In this document: positions 8,384 to 15,022 of the stretch, piece after piece
Numbering within the stretch: position 1 is the first letter of the stretch
How the letters are laid out: each line of letters opens with the position of its first letter
NCBI RefSeq assembly: GCF_014197535.1
Contig: NZ_JACIFV010000015.1
Span: 82,738-146,737 of the forward strand
Reading direction: 5' to 3'
Origin: Rhizobium aethiopicum
GTDB taxonomy: Bacteria; Pseudomonadota; Alphaproteobacteria; Rhizobiales; Rhizobiaceae
Length of the DNA stretch: 64,000 nt
Position numbers and translations under genes: made by a program
The notes under the pieces: generated by a model
The model's input: the letters and a program-made list of their open reading frames with translations, nothing else
What the model was told of the DNA's origin: nothing
Databases searched by the model: none

Positions 8384-9652
8384 CTATGGATTTCCCGACG
8401 ACGCGCCGACGATCCGGTCGGCTGCGGCAACGCCGGTCTCGTAAGCGCCATGCGCGGTCGAATAACGCGAGCGCGAACAGGCTTCGCCGGCAAAGAAGAT
8501 CCGCCCGTCATGCGGCGCGGCGAGCACCTCGCGCAGATCGGAGGCGCCCGGTTGCGCATAAGAATAGGAGCCGCCGATATACGGCGTCGCGGCCCAGGCC
8601 GAAATCGCCGCGACAGACAACTGCTTGCGGATGTCAGTGCCGAATTGTGCCGCCAGCTCATCCGCGGCGAAGGAAAAGGCAGCCTCCGACCCCGCCCGCT
8701 CCAGATCATGGGCGAGATCGCCGGCAAAATAGGCTTCGATGACTGGAGCGCCGAACGGCCGCAGCTGATAAGTGCCGGTCGCACCGCGACTGGTCGAGCC
8801 GAGCATATGCGTATCCACCGGCAGCGCCTCCGGATCGGCGAGGCTGAGGAAGAGCTTGTCGGCGAGCCCCAGCGGCAAGCGAGCTGCCGCTTCGATCTTG
8901 TCGGGCAGGGGAGGGTCGAAGGCGATCCTGCCGGCGGCAAGCACATTCGTCGAAACGGTGACAATCACAGTCCGGGTGGTGATCACTCCCTGGTTCGTCT
9001 CGATGCTGATACGGCCGGCATGGCGGTGATCGACGCGCATAGCTTCGACGCCGAGCTTTGACCGGACCGGCGCGCCATAAAGCGAGATCAATGTTCCGTA
9101 GCCCTGCCGCACACGCCAGTCGGGACCGGCGCCGGGATCATATCTGTTGTAGTCGGCGATCGACGAGCGCTCCAATTCTGCGCCGGTGATGTAAGTGCCG
9201 ATCGCCCGGATCTGGCCGTTCCAGCGACTGCCGGGCAGGAGCTTTGCTGCCAGGTCGCTATCGTTGCCTTCATGGCTTTCGAGGCGTTCGAAATAAGCGC
9301 CGATCGCCTGCTGCGCGGCCTGGGTCTCCGCATCGTCGCGCCGAAGCCGCCGGCCGCCGTTCCAGGGCGCCGGCGAGCGGTCGACCGTCAGTCCGACCTC
9401 GCCGGCAATCGCCGTCCAGGCATTGGTCCGCGCCCCGTGCAGCCAGCCGCAACCGAGATCGAAACCCAGATCGCCGGTTCCGGGCAGCCCGACCGTCCAG
9501 GCTCGGCCACCCAGACGATCGCCGGCTTCGAGCAGGAGGACGGAAAGACCGGGACGGATGGCGAGCAGGCGGCGGGCAGCGGCAATACCGGCAGCACCGG
9601 CGCCGATGATGACGACGTCTTCGTCGGCGTCCTTGATGTCGTCACGAGGCAT
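8384..9652 (-). CDS. Flavin monoamine oxidase family FAD-dependent oxidoreductase
   Basis: A 422-residue FAD enzyme. The start at 9652 has GGAAGGAG at ideal spacing; the ATG eight codons upstream lacks one. The N-terminal dinucleotide fold VVIIGAGAAGIAAARRL (about 14-30) is followed by the LLEAGDRLGGRAWT motif diagnostic of the monoamine oxidase/polyamine oxidase group, and the C-terminal FAD segment IFFAGEACSRSRYSTAHGAYETG closes the family pattern (split here only by description). Members oxidise amines or polyamines with O2. It has no signal peptide, so it is likely cytosolic. The substrate is not evident; polyamine-type importers lie nearby but are not in the same operon. Confidence 0.88.
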   Translation of the reverse strand: MPRDDIKDADEDVVIIGAGAAGIAAARRLLAIRPGLSVLLLEAGDRLGGRAWTVGLPGTGDLGFDLGCGWLHGARTNAWTAIAGEVGLTVDRSPAPWNGGRRLRRDDAETQAAQQAIGAYFERLESHEGNDSDLAAKLLPGSRWNGQIRAIGTYITGAELERSSIADYNRYDPGAGPDWRVRQGYGTLISLYGAPVRSKLGVEAMRVDHRHAGRISIETNQGVITTRTVIVTVSTNVLAAGRIAFDPPLPDKIEAAARLPLGLADKLFLSLADPEALPVDTHMLGSTSRGATGTYQLRPFGAPVIEAYFAGDLAHDLERAGSEAAFSFAADELAAQFGTDIRKQLSVAAISAWAATPYIGGSYSYAQPGASDLREVLAAPHDGRIFFAGEACSRSRYSTAHGAYETGVAAADRIVGASSGNP

Positions 9653-9769
9653 GGTTTCTCCTTCCGCCGCTGACACTCAGCTAAACTTTCCTGTCCATGA
9701 AAGGCAAGGGCTGGGCATGGCGCGCCGCGGGCGATGGATTCGCCCGCGCCTCCGTGACATACAAGTCCC

Positions 9770-10750
9770 ATGAGCGTGCACAGAGATTCGCAACTCGACA
9801 TGTTTGCCAAGGCGTCGCCCGCGATGGCCGAAGCACGCGGCCCGGCGCGCCGGCGGCCGTCACCGCCAGCGGCCCGCTGCGATGAAGACATGGCGCGCGC
9901 ACTTGAGGAGAGCGGCAATTATCGCATCCTGAGGAAACTCGCCGCCCGGCCGGTCGCGGCAGCGAGACGGCCGGGGTTTTCACGGCTCGGCGTCATCGTC
10001 GATACGGAGACGACAGGGCTCAACCACCGCAGCGACGAGATCATCGAAATCGGCGCGGTCGCCTTCACCTTCAACGATGACGGCGCGGTCGGCGATGTGG
10101 TCGGCATCTATGGCGGCCTGCAGCAGCCGTCCAGGCCGATCCCGCCCGACATCACCAGGCTGACCGGGATTACCGACGTCATGGTCGAAGGACAGATCAT
10201 CGACATGGCGTCGCTGAGTGCCCTGATTGAACCGGCGGACCTCATCATTGCCCACAATGCCGGGTTCGACCGGCCGTTCTGCGAAGCCTTCTCACCCATC
10301 TTCGCCGGCAAGGCCTGGGCGTGCTCAGTTTCGGAGATCGACTGGAGCGCCCGCGGTTTCGAGGGCACGAAGCTCGGTTATCTCGTCGGCCAGGCCGGCT
10401 ATTTCCACGAAGGCCACCGCGCGGTGGACGATTGCCACGCGCTCCTGGAGATCCTCGATCGACAGCAAGGCGACGGTGAAAGCCCCTTCGCCGAGCTTCA
10501 CCGCGCCAGCCAACGCTGCCGCATCCGCATCTTTGCCGAACACAGCCCGTTCGAGATGAAGGATCATCTGAAGGCAAGGGGCTACCGCTGGTCTGATGGA
10601 AGCGATGGCCGCCTGAAATCCTGGTGGATCGAAGTCGGCGAAGACGATCTCGGTGACGAGCTTTCCTATCTGCGTTCGGAAATCTATCGGTGGAAGGAGG
10701 CCGATCCGCCGATCGTCCGGCTGACGGCCTTCGATCGCTTCAAAGCCTGA
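9770..10750 (+). CDS. DnaQ-like 3'-5' exonuclease (DEDDh)
   Basis: A 326-residue exonuclease-fold protein. The three DEDD motifs are visible: Exo I VIVDTETTG (about residues 81-89), Exo II in AHNAGFDRPF (about 162-171), and Exo III HRAVDDCHAL with the catalytic His (about 216-225). This fold removes 3' nucleotides from DNA or RNA. The C-terminal 90 residues (with KARGYRWSDG) are an extra domain that resembles the small-molecule/nucleic-acid binding tail of proofreading-type exonucleases in alphaproteobacteria. It is shorter than a PolIII epsilon-alpha fusion and is not next to replication genes, so repair or nucleotide turnover is more likely than replicative proofreading. The first 75 residues are low-complexity. 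Confidence 0.88.
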   Translation: MSVHRDSQLDMFAKASPAMAEARGPARRRPSPPAARCDEDMARALEESGNYRILRKLAARPVAAARRPGFSRLGVIVDTETTGLNHRSDEIIEIGAVAFTFNDDGAVGDVVGIYGGLQQPSRPIPPDITRLTGITDVMVEGQIIDMASLSALIEPADLIIAHNAGFDRPFCEAFSPIFAGKAWACSVSEIDWSARGFEGTKLGYLVGQAGYFHEGHRAVDDCHALLEILDRQQGDGESPFAELHRASQRCRIRIFAEHSPFEMKDHLKARGYRWSDGSDGRLKSWWIEVGEDDLGDELSYLRSEIYRWKEADPPIVRLTAFDRFKA

Positions 10751-10913
10751 CGCCGGCTGCTGCCCGTCAGAACCCATGCATCTGTCGCATAGGTGCAGTG
10801 AAGCATTGGCGCTGCAACAATCAATGGTCCCGTATTATATACAGCGCATCGAAGCAAACGAAGCGCCAAGGACTGGCAGCTAGGCTTCGAAAGCCCAAGG
10901 AAAGGGGATCATC

Positions 10914-11060
10914 ATGAACGTAGCACGCTCTTTCAACAATTGGCGCAAGTACCGTCAGACGGTCGCTGAGCTGGGCCGTATGTCCACGCGCGAACTGGAC
11001 GACCTCGGCATCGGCCGCGGCGACATCCGCAACGTTGCGCGCGCAGCCATCGCCCGCTAA
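10914..11060 (+). CDS. Small DUF1127 (YjiS-like) protein, 48 aa
   Basis: A short open frame (ATG 10914, TAA 11058-11060) with AGGAAAGGGG nine or so bases upstream. The 48-residue product starts MNVARSFNNWRKYRQTVAEL and continues with the DUF1127 core: a conserved SxRELxDxGIxRxDI pattern (here STRELDDLGIGRGDI), followed by an Arg/Ala-rich tail. DUF1127 proteins are small, basic, often stress-induced; in Rhodobacter sphaeroides one (CcaF1) binds RNA and is encoded next to a cluster of CCUCCUCCC-loop sRNAs. The same neighbourhood is present here, since four CCTCCTCCC hairpins begin about 175 bases downstream. A terminator follows the gene. Confidence 0.9.
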   Translation: MNVARSFNNWRKYRQTVAELGRMSTRELDDLGIGRGDIRNVARAAIAR

Positions 11061-11094
11061 CAGCCAGACAGACCACCATTTTCGAGACTTGCCC

Positions 11095-11132
11095 AGCGCC
11101 TGCTTCCTCCCGAGCGGGCGCTTTGCTTTTTT
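11095..11132 (+). terminator. Terminator after the DUF1127 gene
   Basis: The arms AGCGCCTGC and GCGGGCGCT pair over nine positions (one G-U) around a ten-base loop, followed by TTGC and a run of six T. It separates the DUF1127 message from the small RNA; leaky read-through would join them. Confidence 0.8.
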
Positions 11133-11235
11133 GCTTGCCCGTCAGATGGCGAGCTGCCCGCTTTTCGCATAACGCATAGCTGCCCTGCAAAGAAATGCCT
11201 ATCATCTGAGCAGGAAATAAGTATGATTATTTCAT

Positions 11236-11389
11236 CGAAGCGATGCACCTCCTCCCGCATCCCTTCGAACATGCAGGCGCCCCATCCTCCTCCCAGGGTC
11301 GCTTGCGGGAACGGCAGCACTCCTCCTCCCAGCTGTCGTTCGGTTTTTATCGAAAGCCTGCCGCACCTCCTCCCGCGGCAGGCTTTTTT
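11236..11389 (+). ncRNA. Small RNA with four CCUCCUCCC hairpins (cuckoo / CcsR-like family)
   Basis: Four copies of CCTCCTCCC occur at 11248-11256, 11286-11294, 11322-11330 and 11366-11374, each flanked by complementary arms. Hairpin 1 pairs CGAAG-c-GATGC (11236-11246) with GCATC-c-CTTCG (11257-11267). Hairpin 2 is weaker (GCGCCC with GGG..GC). Hairpin 3 pairs GAACGGCAGC with GCTGTCGTTC. Hairpin 4 pairs AAGCCTGCCGC with GCGGCAGGCTT and runs into T6, making it the terminator. The published cuckoo RNA family of Rhizobiales and the Rhodobacter CcsR RNAs are defined by two to four adjacent hairpins with this loop motif, which is complementary to the Shine-Dalgarno sequence. The 5' end is not determined; it may lie some 10-20 bases upstream of 11236. 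Likely role: post-transcriptional regulation by ribosome-site mimicry or titration. Confidence 0.85.
11353..11389 (+). terminator. Terminator forming the last hairpin of the small RNA
   Basis: A GC-rich stem (AAGCCTGCCGC / GCGGCAGGCTT) whose loop is the fourth CCTCCTCCC copy, followed by TTTTTT. It doubles as functional loop and transcription stop. Confidence 0.9.
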
Positions 11390-11476
11390 CGTTTTGGCCG
11401 AGGAATGTCCGGCCACGCCGAAGGCGGCCGCTTGCGATCGCTTCAAGTCTGCTCAAGCGAGTACCGGACAAACCTG

Positions 11477-11506
11477 TTGACACTAAACTTGTCGTACAAC
11501 TATGTA
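11477..11506 (+). promoter_or_regulatory. Sigma-70-type promoter for kduI
   Basis: TTGACA (11477-11482) is a perfect -35 box and TATGTA (11501-11506) a recognisable -10 box with an 18-base spacer. It lies about 100 bases before the kduI start codon, just after the small-RNA terminator. The spacer contains the FadR-type operator listed separately. Confidence 0.65.
11489..11499. promoter_or_regulatory. FadR/GntR-type operator TTGTCGTACAA
   Basis: This 11-mer matches the general FadR-subfamily operator pattern TNGTNNNACNA exactly and lies between the -35 and -10 boxes of the kduI promoter, where a bound repressor would block RNA polymerase. The regulator encoded two genes downstream (13326-14072) is a FadR-type GntR protein, so local repression of kduID by it, relieved by a pectin-derived intermediate, is the simplest reading. 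Confidence 0.6.
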
Positions 11507-11602
11507 ACCAGACGGATACCGCCGCAGCGGAAGACGCCTGATAGACCGGCCTTGCGCAATAGCGACGATGCGTGACGACAACGAAGCTGAAGGAAAACTG
11601 AC

Positions 11603-12439
11603 ATGCAGATCGACGTGAGGCACGCCTCCCATCCCGAGGCCGTGCGCGCATACGACACCGAAACGCTGCGGCGTCACTTTCTGGTCGAGGCCGTCTTTGC
11701 GGGCGGTGAGATCCGGCTCACCTATTCCCATTACGACCGGATGGTTATCGGCGGCGCCACGCCGCTTGGCACCGCGCTGACGCTGACGGCGCCGACGGCG
11801 ATCGGCCAGGAAACCTTCCTTGCCGAGCGTGAACTCGGCGCTCTGAACATTGGCGGCGCCGGCCGCATCATCGTCGACGGCGCCAGCTACGACCTTGCCA
11901 AATATGATTGCCTCTATGCCGGCAAAGGTGCCAAGGACATCCGGTTCGAGAGCGCCGATGCCGCCGATCCGGCGAAATTCTATCTGGTCTCCACGCCGGC
12001 GCACCAGACGCACCCGACCGTGCTGCTCACCCGCGAAAAGGCGCGCCACCTGACGCCGGGCGAAGCCGCGACTGCCAACAAGCGGTCGATCTACCAGTTC
12101 ATCCATCCGGAAGTCTGCCAGTCCTGCCAGCTCACCCTCGGCTTCACCATGATCGAGGCGGGCAGCGTCTGGAACACCATGCCGGCTCATACGCATGACC
12201 GGCGCATGGAAGCCTATCTCTATTTCGATCTCGAATCCGACCAGCGTGTCTTCCACTTCATGGGCGAGCCGCAGGAGACCCGGCATATGTTGGTCGCCAA
12301 CGAGCAGGCGGTGATCTCGCCGCCCTGGTCGATCCATTCGGGCGCCGGCACCAAGAATTACAGCTTCATCTGGGCGATGGCCGGCGACAACAAGAGCTTC
12401 ACCGACATGGATCATATCGCCATTGCGGATCTGAGGTGA
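11603..12439 (+). CDS. kduI: 5-dehydro-4-deoxy-D-glucuronate isomerase
   Basis: A 278-residue protein, the standard KduI length. It isomerises 5-keto-4-deoxyuronate (from pectin or other uronate oligomers after lyase cleavage) to 2,5-diketo-3-deoxygluconate in the cytosol. KduI features visible are the N-terminal RHASHPEAVRAYDTETLRRHF segment (given in part), and the cupin metal ligands in the MPAHTHDRRMEAYLYFDL region (His, His, Glu) with a later His in WSIHSGAGTKNYSFIW. The RBS AAGGAAAACTGAC is close to the ATG. It is followed with translational overlap by kduD and controlled by a FadR-type operator. Confidence 0.95.
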   Translation: MQIDVRHASHPEAVRAYDTETLRRHFLVEAVFAGGEIRLTYSHYDRMVIGGATPLGTALTLTAPTAIGQETFLAERELGALNIGGAGRIIVDGASYDLAKYDCLYAGKGAKDIRFESADAADPAKFYLVSTPAHQTHPTVLLTREKARHLTPGEAATANKRSIYQFIHPEVCQSCQLTLGFTMIEAGSVWNTMPAHTHDRRMEAYLYFDLESDQRVFHFMGEPQETRHMLVANEQAVISPPWSIHSGAGTKNYSFIWAMAGDNKSFTDMDHIAIADLR

Positions 12440-12444
12440 GCACC

Positions 12445-13200
12445 GTGGCAAATCCCTTCGACCTCTCCGGCAGGACCGCCGTCGTCACCGGCGCCAATAC
12501 CGGCATCGGCCAGGCCATCGCCGCCGCCCTGGCCGAGGCCGGCGCATCGATCGTCGCGGTCGGGCGCTCTTCGATGGAGGAAACCGAGGCGCTGGTGCAG
12601 CAGGCCGGAAGCCGTTTCCATGTCATCAAGGCCGATCTCGGCACCATCGAGCCGGTCAAGGGGATCATCGCCGAGACGATCCAGACCTTCGGCGACCTCG
12701 ACATTCTCGTCAACAATGCCGGCATCATCCGCCGTGCCGATGCGCTCGACTTCACCGAGGAAGATTGGGACGCAGTGATCGACGTCAACCTGAAGACGGC
12801 CTTCTTCCTGTCGCAGGCGGCCGGCCGTCACATGGTCGAGAAGGGCAGGGGCAAGATCATCAACATCGCCTCGCTGCTCTCCTTCCAGGGCGGCATCCGC
12901 ATCCCGTCCTACACCGCCTCGAAAAGCGGGCTTGCCGGGCTGACGAAGCTGCTCGCCTGCGAATGGGCCGGCAAGGGCGTCAACGTCAACGCCATCGCGC
13001 CGGGTTATTTCGTCACCAACAACACGACGGCGCTGCGTGAGGATGCCGATCGCAACGCCGCCATCCTGGCCCGCATTCCGGCCGGGCGCTGGGGAACGCC
13101 GTCCGAACTTGGCGGTGCCGCCGTGTTCCTGGCATCGCCGGCATCCGATTACGTGCACGGGACGGTGCTGCCGGTCGACGGCGGTTGGCTGGCGCGGTGA
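12445..13200 (+). CDS. kduD: 2-dehydro-3-deoxy-D-gluconate 5-dehydrogenase
   Basis: A 251-residue SDR enzyme that reduces 2,5-diketo-3-deoxygluconate to KDG, the step after KduI. TGANTGIG (about 14-21), NNAG (about 89-92), the catalytic Ser region IASLLSFQGG, YTASK, and the terminal PVDGGW are all present. Two in-frame GTG codons compete for the start: 12436, which overlaps the kduI stop as GTGA, and 12445, which has GAGGTGAG four bases upstream and gives the usual KduD length; I prefer 12445. Identity as KduD rather than a generic SDR rests on the sequence start NPFDLSGRTAVVTGANTGIG and on coupling with kduI. Confidence 0.92.
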   Translation: MANPFDLSGRTAVVTGANTGIGQAIAAALAEAGASIVAVGRSSMEETEALVQQAGSRFHVIKADLGTIEPVKGIIAETIQTFGDLDILVNNAGIIRRADALDFTEEDWDAVIDVNLKTAFFLSQAAGRHMVEKGRGKIINIASLLSFQGGIRIPSYTASKSGLAGLTKLLACEWAGKGVNVNAIAPGYFVTNNTTALREDADRNAAILARIPAGRWGTPSELGGAAVFLASPASDYVHGTVLPVDGGWLAR

Positions 13201-13325
13201 TCGTTTTCGCCGACTGACGAAGCACAGAGTCTCGACTCGCGTCGTCTTTGCCTTTCCGGTCGGCATGCGCTAGCAAAAGCATACCGGCCGGCGCAGCCGC
13301 CCCGAAAGGCAGGATTTGACAAGGG

Positions 13326-14072
13326 ATGACGGACAAGGACAACGCGCTCTTCAGCACCATTCGGCAGCCATCGAACCTGCGCAGCAACCTTGCCGATACG
13401 CTGACGGCGCAGATCGAGTCCGGCGACCTCAAGCCCGGCCAGCGGCTGCCGACCGAACAGGCGATCATGGCGGCAACCGGCGTCAGCCGCACGATTGTGC
13501 GCGAGGCGCTCGCCACCCTGCGCGCCAAAGGACTGATCACCACGCACCAGGGCCTCGGGGCCTTCGTCTCGGACGATCCGACACCGAGATCCTTCTCCAT
13601 CATTCCCAATGATCTGCAGTCGATCGATGAGGTTCTGCGGGTGCTGGAACTGCGCATGGGGGTCGAATATGAGGCGGCCGGTCTTGCCGCGCTGCGGCGC
13701 ACGCCGGAAGATATCGACCGTATGCAGGACCGGCTCGATGCTCTCGACAGGGCGCTGGAAGAGGGTGGATACGGCGCAGAGGAGGATTACGCCTTCCACC
13801 GGTCGATCCTGGTCGCGACGCAGAATTCCTACTACGGCCGCCTCTTCGATACATTCGGCAACCTCATGGTGCCGCGGCAATGGGCGCGCTTGGACAAGAT
13901 GACGGCTGCGGAGCGCAAGCGCCATGCCGCTCGCATGCGCAGGGAACACCATGCCATATTCACCGCGATCCGCGACGGCAACGAAGCGGCGGCGCGGCGT
14001 GCCATCCGCAGCCATCTGTCGAAGAGTGCTGCGCGATTTGAAGAACTGCGCGACGCGACCGGCCTGTCCTGA
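13326..14072 (+). CDS. FadR-subfamily GntR transcriptional regulator
   Basis: A 248-residue regulator. The winged helix-turn-helix spans about residues 18-85, with the GntR signature LKPGQRLPTEQAIMAATGVS and RTIVREALATLRAKGLI. The C-terminal FCD ligand-binding domain (about 100-235) has the metal-site pattern with Asp and His residues (EEDYAFHRSIL, REHHAIFTAIRDG, IRSHL). It directly follows kduID and probably represses them through TTGTCGTACAA in their promoter. A uronate-derived keto-deoxy sugar is the expected inducer, by analogy with KdgR/UxuR-like proteins (inference). Confidence 0.9.
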   Translation: MTDKDNALFSTIRQPSNLRSNLADTLTAQIESGDLKPGQRLPTEQAIMAATGVSRTIVREALATLRAKGLITTHQGLGAFVSDDPTPRSFSIIPNDLQSIDEVLRVLELRMGVEYEAAGLAALRRTPEDIDRMQDRLDALDRALEEGGYGAEEDYAFHRSILVATQNSYYGRLFDTFGNLMVPRQWARLDKMTAAERKRHAARMRREHHAIFTAIRDGNEAAARRAIRSHLSKSAARFEELRDATGLS

Positions 14073-14134
14073 ACGTTCGCATCTTGAGGGCGTTGCGTGA
14101 TTTCCCCGCTGAATAACGCAAATGACGAAAGGCG

Positions 14135-14908
14135 TTACATGACGCCCTCGTCAGATAGCCAAATCCGCAATTGGCCGACCGGCTTGAAACCCAGTTTCGT
14201 CATTTCGTCTAGTGGTTCATCACGCTCGTATCCGACAAGCGGCAGATCGGGTGAAAAGGCGACAGTGGCCAACGAGGTGGCATCCCGGAAGACCTGCGGC
14301 GTGCCAGCCAAGCTAAAGATATTGGAGATTCCGACAGCCTCGGGTGATCGATTTACGATGCAGCCGGCGTCAAAGCCGTCACCGGCCCATCGGCCATAGA
14401 TATGTATGTCGGGATCGGAAAGCAGAGCCAGTGTGAAGACGTTGGCATCTGTGGGGCTGCCCGACTCTTTCCACGAATATTCCCAGCGCTCCAGGGCCGC
14501 CCCGTCGCGAATGCGTGCCCAATCTTGCGGCGCATGCGCTGAAATTCTGTGAGGTTCAGCCCAAATCCATGATGCGGAGAACAACAACCGGAACCCTTTG
14601 CCGACGAGATCGAGCCTGGAAAACCCGTCTTTGAAATCCGGGCGCCGTCCCAGCCGATCTGTCAGCCGATCGATTTCAACCAGCTGTTCCTCCGTTGCAT
14701 CCGGGTCGAGTGTCGTCATGCTGGAATAGTATGGCGGTGCGATCGCGTCGCTTGACCAAAATGCGCTGGTGCGTTGATCAGGCAGTCCATGGGCACGGAA
14801 AACCGCCTGATACAGATCTGCATTGTTAGCGGCACAAATACGCGCCTTTTCGGCATCGGAACGGGCCGTGTGTTTCAGGATTTTGCTTTGTGAGGAGTTG
14901 TCTATCAT
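14135..14908 (-). CDS. Uncharacterised protein with GNAT-like C-terminus
   Basis: A 257-residue cytosolic protein. I trimmed the frame to ATG 14908; upstream residues look like noise and the ribosome site before this ATG is weak (GAG at nine bases). The C-terminal third has the layout of the last part of a GNAT acetyltransferase: a NIFS turn, a PLVGYERDEPLDEMTKLGF helix and the final strand FKPVGQLRIWL. The acetyl-CoA pyrophosphate loop (Q/RxxGxG/A) is not obvious, so activity is doubtful. The N-terminal part includes a segment rich in Trp/Ser (FWSSDAIAPPYYSSM). Function unknown. Confidence 0.6.
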   Translation of the reverse strand: MIDNSSQSKILKHTARSDAEKARICAANNADLYQAVFRAHGLPDQRTSAFWSSDAIAPPYYSSMTTLDPDATEEQLVEIDRLTDRLGRRPDFKDGFSRLDLVGKGFRLLFSASWIWAEPHRISAHAPQDWARIRDGAALERWEYSWKESGSPTDANVFTLALLSDPDIHIYGRWAGDGFDAGCIVNRSPEAVGISNIFSLAGTPQVFRDATSLATVAFSPDLPLVGYERDEPLDEMTKLGFKPVGQLRIWLSDEGVM

Positions 14909-15022
14909 AAGAAACTCTGTTGCTCGGGCGGCGCGGAATCCCCCATTCTGCGAGGGAACACGGGGCCACATAGGATGCTCTCCAGCCGTTCTCTCTTGCC
15001 GCTGTTTAGGGTTCTCTCAACG

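Noticed and set aside
8161..8964. N-terminal extension of the aldo/keto reductase frame (about 268 codons)
   Set aside because: The extension overlaps the amine oxidase gene, has no family sequence, and ATG 8160 with GAGGAGG is the clear start.
10806..10838. Promoter TTGGCG...TATTAT for the DUF1127 gene
   Set aside because: The spacer is 21 bases and the -35 match poor, so it was not called.
11248..11374. Four short repeats suggesting a miniature CRISPR-like array
   Set aside because: Repeats are 9 bases, each with different complementary flanks and no spacers; hairpins and terminator identify a small RNA.
11057..11651. Two minus-strand open frames crossing the small-RNA region
   Set aside because: They exist only because the hairpin arms are GC-rich; neither has a ribosome site nor plausible protein sequence.
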